NCBI GenBank assembly: GCA_013365365.1
Contig: JABVXU010000120.1
Span: 1-64,000 of the forward strand
From: Cruorifilaria tuberocauda
Taxonomy: Eukaryota > Nematoda > Chromadorea > Rhabditida > Onchocercidae
DNA length: 64,000 nt
Direction of reading: 5' to 3'
Under the pieces are notes generated by a model. It was given only the letters and a program-made list of their open reading frames with translations. It had not been told where the DNA came from and ran no database searches. The first letter of the stretch is position 1, and every line of letters begins with the position of its first letter. Shown piece by piece: positions 53,059-64,000 of the stretch. Both the position numbers and the translations under genes were made by a program.

Positions 53059-53699
53059 TGCCTAAAAATGAGCCGAGCACAAGCACTGAATTGATTTCTC
53101 CTGATATCAGTACAATTAGTAATAAAGACCAGGTCTGATGGGTGACTTTTTTTAGTGAGTGAACATTTAATATACAAGATAATAATTTCAAGGTTTCTAA
53201 GGTGAGAGTTTCAATATCTGAACTCTTTGTTAGCAAAATGATTTTTGCATATTAGCATTAAGGAAAAAAGATATACATTACAAAAGCCTGATCACAATCA
53301 GCATGATACTTAATATTTTACAAAGTAATCTAAATTATATGCCTTACTTCTCTGTCATTTAAGGTTTAAATAATTTATTATATATGATAATTATGAGGAA
53401 TTTAGGACAGCGATGAAAAAATAGTATCTGGACCATCATTATTCAAAGGTTTGCTTCAGATTTTAATCACTTTTAAGTGAATATCATAGAACTCAGTTTG
53501 TTCAATGAACTTCTTGCAGAATCGAGTGGGATTGATAAGCTTATTGTTAAAGTAAGTAAAGATGCAAGTGATCGACAGGTTGAGAATTGGAGTATTTCTG
53601 GATAATTGCCGTTTTTTCTTCAACATTTAAACTTATATTTAAAGTGTCAATGAGCAATATAATGATATTCAAGTTTACTGTTTTTCATTGGATTTCATT

Positions 53700-53732
<33 letters not shown>

Positions 53733-56700
53733 AATCACTATTAATAGGGTGATGAAATGCTAACGGATGAAAGTACAGGATGGAAAAAATTATTTTATTT
53801 AATTAAATGGACAACGAAAATGTGTTATATTCTTTGTCCACCACTACCAAATTTAATGATTCGAAAAGCTGCTTTTCATCCTCCCAAGCACTGTCATTAC
53901 TATTTCCTAATAGGTGAAAAGGTAAGCAATTTGTCAAAAAAACCAAATGAAAGTGAAAATAGTAAATGCAATTAGATAGTGAAATCAAGAAGTGAAGTTA
54001 ATAAAATCAAAGCAAATAAAAGTACTATAAAATACTTGACAAAAGTTTTTTGAAAATGCTTCAAGCGTTATTTGTCATTACATTAGAAATTTTATCGTAA
54101 TTTCACATATTTTTATCATTGCTCCGTTCCTTCTACAAAACTTATCATTTGGCGATATCTTCACTAAATAAAAAAAATACTTATAAGAACTTGTTCATTA
54201 AATTAAGCATTAATGCATATTCAAATTAATACTTGCACTTTACCGACAGTAAAATTTGCTTAAATGGGTGAGCAAACAAATATCGATAACTTCTGTTATT
54301 TTAGAAAAAAATGTTCAAACAGCTTTAATCAGGAATGCCATTTATTTTTAGGCAGACAAACGTCAACATTTCCTTGATGCAAAAAGTGCCCGTGAAAGTA
54401 CCAACTTAACCATCTGCTTGCCACATTTATTGCTGCCAAAATTTGAAAATTCAGATGTTGCAGATCAATTGCTGCGAATTGAGGTTGAAGAAATTGTCAG
54501 AAAATTCATCAAGCCTAGCCTATATTTTGCAATAGTTCAACAAAATAAACTGACACAATAAGTAACAGCACATATAGTTTCGAACACCGTTAATTATTTT
54601 TGTTATACAACTTTAAATATTTTTACATAAAAATAGTAAATGTTAAAGTTATTTTACCTTAGAGTACTATAAGCGAACTTTTTTGCTATCGTTATATTTG
54701 TATTCACTTTAGTTTGATAAGAAAAATTTTTTTCTCCAATTATATATATTGGTTTCGAAAAATCGGACAAAATATTTTTAAAAAAACTTAGACAAAATTA
54801 AATACTGAATAATCAGGTGCGTTTAATAATATCGGCTAGTGGTGACACCTTGGTGGCGCTATATGTCCGATGTGAGAAATCATATCAACGCAAGAAATCT
54901 GCACCCTATATAATACTTTTCGCTCAACCAAATAGTTCAGACGTTGGATCGTGCATGCTCACCGATCCCAACTTGGTACATTCTTTTTCATCGTAAGAAA
55001 ACAACATAAAATTTCGATTGAAGTAAAGGATTTCAAATTTCTGATTTATTTTAAATAAAGTTAACTTTTTGTGCTGGAAGACTTTTTTGTTCTTAAATCA
55101 TCGAAAAACTGTCTTGAATTTCTGGCCAATGATTATCTAATATCTCACGCTTAGTTTATCGCTGAATATTTCAGGTTGACATAGCAGACTTCTTGCAGTG
55201 TGATCTAATGGCATTTGATTACAGTGGTTTTGGATTGAGTACGGGAACTCCAACAGAAAAAAATGTTTATCAGAACATGGAGACGGTTTATCAGTTCAGT
55301 TATTATTCCTGCGATACGTATATATATATATTAAATACCTGTGAATCACTTAATCTTTCCGTGCAAAGTGAATTTGAAATTGTTTCCTGATATTGTTATT
55401 AAAATGCTTTAATTATTCACAGGAACAAGCTCTAGCATGTTGCTTGTCAAATAACATTCAAATAGAAAAATACTTGTTATAAAAATGTATAGCATGTATT
55501 CAATTAAAATGAAAGCAATATGATTTTATCATTTCAGATATTTAATTGAAAAAATGAAAGCACAACCAAATGAAGTAATTTTAATCGGATTCAGTATGGG
55601 TACTGCAGTTGCTATCCATTTGGCATCACGTGAAAAAGTTCCGCACAATCATTTAAATCAGTGAAACTCTTTTCGAATTCGTCACAATAAAAAAAGGAAA
55701 AAAATAGGGTGGAATATGTTTACAAAAGAGAGATTATACTTCAGATATTAATTTAGGCTTATTTTAGTAATATTAAAATCATAAAGTTCACTGGCATATC
55801 TGATATCAAGGTAACATCTACGTTTCTATAAAGTTTTTCTGTCACATAGAAAATTTTAAAAGCAAAACAACATAATCATCGGAATCCATAGATTATCATG
55901 AATGAAAAACAGTTCATTTAATAGGTATGAAATATGTCATTATAGGTAGCTGGATTGATTCTAATTGCTCCTTTTACATCACTATTACGTGTCCTTAGAC
56001 GGAAACCGGATAGTCAAAAAACTTGCTGTTTCGATCAGTTTTCGAGGTTGGTTTTACACTTCTTTATATACTATATTTTGGTTCATAATTCTTAGACATA
56101 TTTACATTTGAGAAAAGAAGAAATTATATTGAGAATGAAGGTTAAATTTCACTTTCAATGTAGTAAATGGAGGATAAACAAAAATGAAGAACTCAAAAGA
56201 TAAAATATATTGCAAGAAGCTTTAAGAAAAAGTCTTGTTTGAATGGTGATTCAAACTCTCAACAACTCCTATATTTAATTAATTAGCCAATGAATAAATC
56301 GAAATATTGTTTATTCTAATCTAATTTTCTTACGCCTTTCCTTTTTCAGAATACTGGCCTTTTATAGATCATTATTAATTATAAATCATCCACCAAGGAG
56401 TAAAGTAGTTTTGGTTTTTATAATAAACGATCTAATTTCTATTAGTGAATATTCACACTTATCTATGAGTTGTCGTCATTTCGCTTGGTAAATGAAGTCA
56501 AAGATTATTTTCTTGAAAATCTCATGCAAAAATATATTGCTTTGATAAGTTTTACAGCATTGATAAAGTGTCAAAAATATCTTGCCGTACGCTAATCTGT
56601 CATGGAACGAAAGATGTGATCGTCTCAATCAATCATAGTGTTGCTCTGCAAAGTCGACTTCCAAATGCTACAAAACCTTTTTTTCTTGATGAAGCTACTC

Positions 56701-57085
56701 ATCAGGTGAAATATTGTCAATATTTTAATCCAACTTCAATCTTTGAAAGTAATATTTCCAACCTTCTTTTATCTTAGGAAGAGTATAGCAAAAGAAATGT
56801 AAAGAGATTTTAGAAAAAACTGATCAAAAATTCCATTTGTATTGAAAACATCTAAAAATTTCTAAAAAGAGATACTCAAAACTACACAATAAAACTGCTT
56901 TAACTTAAATAAATGAAATTTTAAAAGTTGGGAAAATTAAATATGAGCTATTTTTATAGGGAATATATTGCGAACGAAAAATGTGGGATCGCGTGCAACA
57001 ATTTTTGTTTCATGAGCTTAATAATAGCAGAAAATGGAATGAACCGGTGAAAACGAAACGAGCATTTATTGATTGTGGTTTTTAA
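53058..57085 (+). CDS. ABHD17-like alpha/beta serine hydrolase, 11 exons, 419 aa
   Basis: ABHD17 proteins are depalmitoylases at membranes; C. elegans has several relatives, including aho-3. Exons: 53058-53132, 53406-53448, 53520-53578, 53748-53921, 54352-54483, 54817-54975, 55175-55317, 55538-55637, 55946-56046, 56558-56705, 56960-57085, all phases joining. The first four exons give a variable N-terminus, then CPPLPNLMIRKAAFHPP (family PxP...I..K.AF.PP). The hydrolase core has the strand YIILFAQPNSSDVGS, the block LMAFDYSGFGLSTG, the nucleophile motif GFSMG, PFTSLLRV, catalytic Asp in HGTKDVIVS and catalytic His in EATHQ, so the triad is complete. Two differences from mammalian ABHD17: about 100 extra residues, and QP where the oxyanion HG is usual. 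The N-terminal Cys cluster typical of palmitoylated ABHD17 is not evident, so its substrate may differ. Confidence 0.85.
53702..53730. repeat. (TA)n microsatellite in ABHD17-like intron 3
   Basis: About 14 TA units just upstream of the exon 4 acceptor at 53747. Confidence 0.95.
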
Positions 57086-58836
57086 ACTTTTTAACTATAG
57101 TTATTTGGAAGTTCTTTAAATTGAAGTTTCAGTGGACAACTTTTTAACATTTAAAAACTCATAACAAACAATACTTCCTCATTTCATAGCACAATATTAC
57201 AATAAATTTATGTATTCAAATCACTATTGTGCAAAGTAATACTTCTTTCTATTCATTTTATCCCACGCAATGATAGCTAATCAACAGAAACTGAAAAAAA
57301 ATAGTTTTATTACGCATTAACATGCGTAATAGTTCTCATAAGTTGAAAATATTCACATTCCTCCGCTAATGAACTCAGTGCGATCCAATATTAATTACTG
57401 TTTAGATAAGAAAGAAATTATTTCAAATGAAACCTTTTCCTCTTATCAACATGGTAATAGCATGCATATTTCTATGCCGAGAAATCAGACCTTAAAACCT
57501 TTAATTTTAAAAATTCTATCAATTTGAAGAATTTCGAAAAAACATTGGATCACATTGTTTTCACATTGTAAAGACTTTTGCCACAATATTTTTTGGATTT
57601 GAGAGAAACTACAATGAAATATTGAATATTCATTAAGAAAGGAGATAAACGAATATGACAGTCGGTTACACTCTTCATAGCTATTGTTTGAAAATCAATC
57701 AGACAGTTGATATGTTCGGTACACTTAAACATTATCGTTTAACTGCTTCTCTAACTGCTTTTTATAATTTACATAAAAATTTTCAGAAGAATCAAATATG
57801 AAAATAGCTGAATATGTAACTTATTAATTTAATACTTGATCGATTTGATAATTTAATGATAATTTACTGGAATATCAAGAATATGAACTTCTGCTCATTA
57901 TTAAAATTTTACTCGATTGAAGTAACAAAGAAATCCTAATTAGCCGTCCGTGGTCCATCATTCAGTTCCTAACATAAAGTATGTAGTATGGCCTACTTTT
58001 AAATAACAATGAAAATATAAGGATAAAAATTGAGAAAAGATTGTTATCGTGCGGTTAATAAATCAATGAACATTAACATTGTGTTATTAAAGGTACATCA
58101 CAATGGCTTAGGCTCATTAGGCTTAGAATAAATTGAGATGAAATGTTATGACAATTACATAAGAGTGCTACCTATTAGAATAAAAAAGCAGAATAAGTGG
58201 CAAACAAAGACATATAATTTTAATAAAAAATTTCGCTCAATGCTTCCTGAGAAAGAGCCGAGGATCATTTCAAATTTTGAACCAATTTTTTGCTTTTATT
58301 CTGTTCTAATTTCAGTACTTCCAGAATGAGATCTCGTGGCATTAAAAAAGTTCAAAATATCAATTATAAAATCATTCCGTTAATATAGATATGAATTTAG
58401 ATGATAAAGTGAAGTAAACTTAACTATATTTATGCCTAGAAGCAAATGATTATATGGAATATGAATATAAGGTAAGAAAACACTTTCCACATTTATACTG
58501 CATAGATGAATATTTAACTGATCCTAAAAACTCATTTCTTGGGGTCATCATTTTCATGATTGGATTTATTAAAAAAATCACTCCATCTCGATCGTTCGAT
58601 TTTAAGATTTTTGAACTTTTAATCCATATCAATATTAGATATTTTTGAATTTGATGTTCAAACTGTGTTACCTTCCTCAGCTGATTAATTTTAACAACAT
58701 TTCTCCTTTAGCAATCGTAAGAATTGAAGGATTCTTCAGAATCTCACTAAGAACTTCTAAGAACATCCATGAATTTTTCCTCAGCATAGCCATTATTTCA
58801 TCGAATTCATATTATAATTAAAACGAAAGAGGAAAG
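57086..58836. other. intergenic, nothing recognised
   Basis: AT-rich. Open frames at 58138-58329 and 58454-58648 have no motif and no convincing splice sites, so they are not called. Confidence 0.45.
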
Positions 58837-59004
58837 ATGAAAGCTTCTACAAAGAAAAATCTCAACGATGGCGGCAAGCAGAGTTCATCCTAGAGCGCTT
58901 TGTAGAACAATGCCCATCTGAAGAACTTAGAATAACTGTATGACAACTTAATCAATAATGAACAGAAGTCAGAACTGTTGGCATTAAAAGCGGAGGGTTA
59001 GTTT
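58837..59004 (+). pseudogene. broken candidate first exon of the CCCH gene (three in-frame stops)
   Basis: From ATG 58837 one frame reads like a polar, coiled-coil protein start (MKASTKKNLNDGGKQSSS, then SAL, NNAHLKNLE, and LYDNLINNEQKSELLALKAE). It is cut by TAG, TAG and TAA. A phase-1 donor (GAGG|GTTAGT, about 59003) would join in phase to an acceptor at 59122 (TTTAAG|TT) and lead straight into the CCCH coding sequence. A second frame across 58826-58930 is also open, so the coding signal is not decisive. If real, this exon is dead or belongs to an allele with nonsense changes, and the gene now starts downstream. Confidence 0.4.
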
Positions 59005-59139
59005 CATTAAAGTATTATATTAATCGTTAATTTTGAAAAGCCAATTTCAAAATGATATCATAAGTATAAATTTGTTCTTGCAAACATTATTACATATTAG
59101 AAATAGTTTAGATCAGTTTAAGTTAGCTTCAAGCAATTA

Positions 59140-60691
59140 ATGACGAATGCAGTGATGGGTGGAGAAATGTTAAAACAAAATCCCTTCGATCTAAATTTTT
59201 ATAACGGAGACTGGTATGTTTGGCAATGGTTCCAGTTTGTTTATCAATCTCAATTATTATTGGCTCATCGCAAACAAAGACGGAAAGCTGAGACGCATAA
59301 GGTTATTCTTTAATATTAGTTACAATAAGCCCTGAAAATGAAGAATTTGTTTCAATATATCAAGCTAATATTTTGTTGAAATATGTTGACAAAACGTTTT
59401 GGAATAGAAAATGCATTTATATGTGCTAAAGAGATTGATTATTGGATTCAAGTAACAGAATTTAATTTTTAATCGTATCAAAGATTATGTTCTAAATGAT
59501 ACACTAGTAGAAATATAAAATTACTCTTTATATTGATCTCTTGATCTCTTGATACTTCTTACGGCGTTACTGCGTAATTATTGCATTAAATGAAAAAACA
59601 TTTTGACATCAATTGGATTTAGAAAACATTTTGACATCAATTGGATTTAGCAAATAAAATCATATTAAATAATTTTTATTAATTTCTCAAGTCAATTAGC
59701 GCTGCCGAATTAATTCTTAGTTAAGTGATTCCAAGATATTCTCAAATTTTTGTGCAGTGGTGGTGCAGATTTCAGACGATACCATGTCAAGCCTGGAAAG
59801 ATACTGGTCGCTGTAATTACGGAAAGCGTTGCAAATTTGCACACGGCCCAGAAGAGTTACGACCGATGCCAAAGGCACAAGTGGTAAGTAAAATTTCAGC
59901 AGATTAGATTCAATGTCCTATGCATTTTTTCTTCCGGTAAATAAAAAAATTGTCTCACTTAGCGATTTTTGTTAACATAGAGATTTAGCAATGTACAGAT
60001 TCTTTGGATTCTAATTCACATTTCGAGAAGTTGTAAAATGTTTTGGCTTTTCAGAAAGTTTTTAACAATCCTCGTTATCGTACTGCATTATGTATCAAAT
60101 ACACTACATTTGGTTACTGTCCTTACGGTGACCATTGTCACTTCATCCATGATCCTGTACAAATAGATTTAGAAAAATGTTTGGATTGGTTTTCGGGATC
60201 ATCACTGTCATCATCACAGCTTAACTCAGAACAAACAATTAACGCTTCCTTTTCTCGGTATTAATAACTTCTCTAAAAACCACTTCTTCGATTAAATACT
60301 ATCTCAGAAATTTTCGAAAACTAATTATGGTTACTGCGCTATTGCTTAAAAATGCAAAGAATATAATTTTGGTGAAAGAAAAGCTAATTACAGAACCGAA
60401 ATAGGGACCATGTACACGGAGAAGCGGAGAAATACAAGTCAGTCGGAGCTAATTTCGGAACCAAAATGTTTGGAGAAAAAGTCAGAAACACGTCCAGAAT
60501 CAGAATCCGTGCTATTGATAGAATCAATATCAAGAAACAATACAGTCGATGCGACGGCAGCGTATGACCCGTTTCGAAGTGGCAGAGTTTGCAACGAAGA
60601 AATTGAGCTTAAACCTCTGCAATTCAATGTATTCGATGACTTTCTCCATGTAATTAATCATCCCCAAAGTGTGCTTCTGAAGAAGCAGTAA
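59140..60691 (+). CDS. tandem CCCH zinc-finger RNA-binding protein (OMA/POS-1/TIS11 type), 4 exons, ~262 aa
   Basis: Proteins of this type bind mRNA 3' UTRs; in C. elegans many control oocyte and embryo translation. Exons: 59140-59301, 59758-59883 (or 59776-59883), 60055-60257, 60394-60691, all in phase. Finger 1 is C-x8-C-x5-C-x3-H: CQAWKDTGRCNYGKRCKFAH, followed by GPEELRPMP, like the E-E-L-R-P link of OMA/POS-1. Finger 2 is introduced by NPRYRTALC and reads CIKYTTFGYCPYGDHCHFIH. All eight zinc ligands are present. The rest is polar: exon 1 has a Trp/Gln-rich WYVWQWFQFVYQSQ patch, and the tail is Ser/Glu-rich. Start: ATG 59140, possibly preceded by an acceptor at 59122 and an upstream exon that now contains stops. 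Exon 2 has two in-frame acceptors 18 bases apart, which add or drop six residues (WWCRFQ). Confidence 0.82.
59595..59650. repeat. perfect 28-bp tandem duplication in a CCCH gene intron
   Basis: Two identical head-to-tail copies, 59595-59622 and 59623-59650, each starting AAAACATTTTGACATC. They lie in the intron before the first zinc finger. The lack of mismatch suggests a recent duplication or slippage. Confidence 0.9.
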
Positions 60692-61235
60692 TATTTATTG
60701 TTTGTATACTGTGTGAAAGAATTTCTACTTATTGTTTATTGACCTATATTACCACATGAATTTATCGTACTAGTATGCACCAAATATCAAAAATTTTCGA
60801 GTGGTTCCTCAAGAAACTGCAGCCTGTACTTCATCCACAAAATTCTAGCCTAACCAACCAACCGCTTGTAAAATCATTTTATTTCTTGAAGTAATACATC
60901 GCTGAACAATTTTGCGCGCGGAGGAAACTACTCAATATATTAAATGATTTTCACAATTAATTTGGTGATCCTAATCAGTGAAAACCTTCATATTTAGTGC
61001 AATATTTAGGTTATTCTTTATATTTACTGTTCGATGTAAAACCACAAGCGATTAAAACATTGATTATCCGATTGGTTTCAGTTGACTGCAGTGTGGCCTG
61101 ATTTGTTATGACATACATAGACGTTAATTACTAAACTCCGTTAACAAAAGGGCAATTTATTTTACTAAAGAGAAAAACAATGACATGATTTGTTTAAGCA
61201 CAACGTAACAAAAAATAGATTAAAAACACCTAATA
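60692..61235. other. intergenic between convergent CCCH and PUM3 genes
   Basis: Holds both 3' UTRs. No exon seen. Confidence 0.5.
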
Positions 61236-63937
61236 TTATTTGAATTTCCGCATTAACACGATGGCTCCTTTTGTATTATATCTTTTTACCGATGTTAAGG
61301 ACAACGTATTTCTCACCAATTCTTGAGTTTGTTGAGATGCATTTTCAAGAATATGAAGAAGTATGAAGCATCCTTTGTTACATGCGAGCTGAAATTGATA
61401 CTCTTAAGAATAATGAGAAAAACCAAGTAAAATCCGAGTCGTTCTACAATTCATTCTTATATAATTCAACATAGAATTAGGGAATACGAAAATGTATAAT
61501 CTAAAAATATTAGTGTCATAAAAATTTTTTAAAATACGAGGCATAGATTAATTAATAGATTAGATAAACTGATGAAGGAATTTAAAAAAAAAATATTACC
61601 CAAGATAACAACTGATCTCTGCACTGTTTCACAATGAAGTCACTGAGCTTGATCTCAAATTTAGAATCACTTTTTAGCAATTTAGAAATTACGAAATGCG
61701 CCTGGGGATGTTCAATGGGATGCAGCTGCTCTCCGTCATAGGGTATAAATTCTCGACTGCATATTGAAGCAATTGAATTATAACAGGCTTCGCGATCTTC
61801 TGTATTCACTTTCCGGTCGAAAAAATCCAAATCAGCTAAAATAATTGAACTTTTAAAAAGAGCTCCAAGAATCTGGAGTTGTTTTAAAAAATCTTTTTAA
61901 AGCAGGAAAAATTATTCAAACAGTTAAAACTAATTATGCATCTGCAAGGAGAGGGATTAATTCTAGTTTTTACTTAAAAAAAAATTTTAATTTTGAAAGT
62001 TAGTTAAGACGCTTAGCAAAACTACTTCATATTAAAGATACTTGGAGCTTCCAGCATATCCAAAATAAGTAATGATCCATGACTATCAAAAAGTAATGTA
62101 TCCATATTTGTTGCGAAATAGTTGCAAAATGGCTTCTGAATATATGAAAATAGCTCTGCGTAACGTAGCTTGGAATCTTTTTTGCTGTACGGATTCTCGT
62201 CTCCCTAAAACATTTAAATTTTAAGAATCATAATTAACACTGAATATTTCACAAAGTAAAAGAAAAGAGTTACAAAGGCCGAAAATAAACAAAAAAGTTT
62301 TTAATTGCACAACATATTGTGACATAAAGTTGTTAAGGCAAGTTCAGAATGATATTAACATCAATTAAACGGTGAACTAACTGCTTTATAAATTGCAACT
62401 TGTGATGCTGAGCAAAAACGAGGATCTCTGGGATGAATTAAATGATGCATCACTTTTACACCATAATTGCTTTTAATAATTTCAGCAATATTACTCAACA
62501 ATTCCTGCAAAAACTAATATAATGTAGCCATTTCCGAAACAAACTGTTACAAAAACATAAATAATTAACTCTCTGTCTCTGCCTTTCTCCTATTTGCGGT
62601 GAGGGAACGCTTTGGATTGATTATACCCTTTTTCTCTCCTCTTTCAGATTTTTTAAATACGACCAAAATACAAAAAAAAAACTAGAAAAACAAAATAAAA
62701 GCAAGTAACCTTTAAAATACATCTATCAATCAACACTGTATCATCTATAGTGTCGAAAACAGCTATTAAAAAACGATGCGCAAACTCCTCCAGACAAGTT
62801 CTCGTTACTAGTCCTTTGAAATTTTTCAGCATTACCTACAATAAGCATTTGATCCTACAACTGAAAAACTGAAAGCAAAAAGCAGGTCTACCAATCTCTA
62901 AATAAGTCCTAAAAAAAATGAAGAACCTTTCTCGTCTTAGCGGAGCTATTCCATAAACATTTCATTGCAGTGCGCACACCATCACTTGTGTGGACGATCT
63001 AAAATATGGCAATTTCTTTTAAAAATTTATGCCTTAATTTTTACAATTCAATATCTTGTGTTCACAATATCTCGAATATCCATGAAACATTTTCCGTTTC
63101 TCTTCTCAATATATCGTTCTTCGCTTTATCTTGCTTAGGTTTAAGATATATAAATGAAACATTCACAAAATCTAAATCAGCAATATTAATACAGTTTGTA
63201 TTAATAATAAATCCGTAACATTAATAAGTTTTAATATTAACACAACTCTTAATAAATTGAAGGACGCACTCACTTGAGGTATGCAGAGTTTTAATGAATC
63301 AATCATTTCTTCCAATCGCTTTTTATCAGCAAATTCGAAAAAATCACTTAGCAAACGATGCGTTAGGCTTAATTTTATTTGAGGTCTAAAAATAAATAAA
63401 ATATATAAGTAGTGATTCACCATCAAAAAAGTAAAATCAAAAAGAACAAGATCCAACTGAATTCAGTAAATCTGCTGTCTTTGTTTACACTGCCAAACCA
63501 AAATTCAAACAAGTAATTACTTGTCCACAATATCAATGAGGGTGTTTTCAAGGTATTTAACAATCGATGATTTTCTGCTTGGAGAATCGGCTATTATTTC
63601 TTTCAGTGTGCGTACCCTACTATCAGCAGCCTAAAATATGGAAGTTCATATTAGGAGTATATCAATTTCAAAAATCACATCAAATTTTGACTAGAAACTT
63701 TTACTTATTTATAATTTGAAAATGATTTTTGTTTAAATGGAGAAACGAGAAAATTCGCAAACCTTAAAATAAGCAAAATCCACTCCATAAAATTCAACAA
63801 TGATGTTATATCGCTGTTGTGAATTTGCATAATCATTATAAGCTAATTCTAAAACATGTGCTGCTGATGATATTCGTAATAGCGATACACAGTGACCTCG
63901 AAATGCATCAAATATTATTTGACGTTGAGGCACAGAT
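61236..63937 (-). CDS. pum3: PUM3 / Puf-A (PUF-12-like) pumilio-repeat nucleolar protein, 3' nine exons; 5' end beyond window
   Basis: Nucleolar protein with atypical PUF repeats, involved in ribosome biogenesis. Minus-strand exons: 63937-63763, 63630-63521, 63385-63274, 62998-62927, 62835-62710, 62504-62382, 62204-62042, 61835-61600, 61388-61236; about 423 residues, all in phase. The first visible exon opens mid-protein after an AG acceptor at 63938 and contains AFRGHCVSLLRISSAAHVLE, then LAYNDYANSQQRYNIIVEFY, the family A-Y-N-D...Q-R-x-x-x...E-x-Y-G block. Next come the repeats IVHTSDGVRTAMKCLWNS, FDTIDDT and IIKSNYGVKVMHHLIHPRDP, then KKDSKLRYAEL, and the CPL domain with EQLHPIEHPQAHFVISKLL and a final NKGCFILLHILE...TKGAIVLMRKFK. 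The end is complete at TAA 61236-61238. The N-terminal repeats lie beyond base 64000. Confidence 0.88.
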
Positions 63938-64000
63938 CTAAACCAAAGCATTTAAATATGGATCATAAATACGGATTACACAAGCTCTTTTCACAATATA

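Noticed and set aside
45451..59000. Stop-codon reassignment (TAG/TAA read as Gln), suggested by stops at Gln-like positions in the SXP gene and the CCCH upstream exon
   Set aside because: Intact neighbouring genes end normally at TAA, TAG or TGA (PLOD copies, MTO1, P450, ABHD17-like, PUM3) and use CAA/CAG for Gln throughout. C-to-T nonsense change is the simpler reading.

Overview
The window looks like nuclear DNA of a nematode, most likely a filarial or other spirurid parasite. It is very AT-rich, its genes are cut into many short exons (often 80-240 bases) by introns ending in TTTCAG or TTTTAG, and two gene types point to nematodes: an SXP/RAL-2 (DUF148) antigen-like protein and a ShKT-domain protein. 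No rRNA, tRNA, CRISPR or bacterial operon was seen. All gene models were built by hand from reading frames, splice sites and intron phases; family names come from remembered conserved motifs, not from a database search.

Layout. 1-2.7 kb: a possible 3' end of an unknown gene and decayed coding-like sequence. 2775-4749 (-): alkaline ceramidase, 6 exons, 269 aa. 6.2-7.9 kb: a roughly 1.67 kb element with long terminal inverted repeats and no transposase. 10.0-10.9 kb (-): frameshifted remnant of an M16-type metalloprotease. 12580-18767 and 19853-25075 (+): two tandem procollagen lysyl hydroxylase (PLOD/LET-268) genes with the same 16-exon structure. 25783-30230 (+): MTO1, the mitochondrial tRNA wobble-uridine modifier, 12 exons. 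32369-36187 (-): a doublecortin-domain protein with a 600-residue low-complexity tail. 39.6-41.7 kb (+): a ShKT domain apparently fused to a nitrobindin-like domain. 44434-45918 (+): SXP/RAL-2-like gene with one in-frame stop. 47216-50554 (+): cytochrome P450, 9 exons. 53058-57085 (+): ABHD17-like serine hydrolase, 11 exons. 58.8-60.7 kb (+): tandem CCCH zinc-finger protein of the OMA/POS-1 type with a broken-looking upstream exon. 61236 to the window end (-): the C-terminal part of PUM3/Puf-A, nine exons.

The most striking result is the PLOD pair. The first copy keeps every catalytic residue that can be checked. The second keeps the signal peptide, 16 open exons, splice sites and fold landmarks, but has lost all three iron ligands of the hydroxylase domain and the Cys and poly-Asp features of the glycosyltransferase domain. 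It reads as a secreted pseudoenzyme maintained next to its active parent. Most other genes are unrelated housekeeping or signalling genes, and nothing shows that they act together; PLOD and MTO1 share a strand, but a common transcript cannot be shown from sequence alone.
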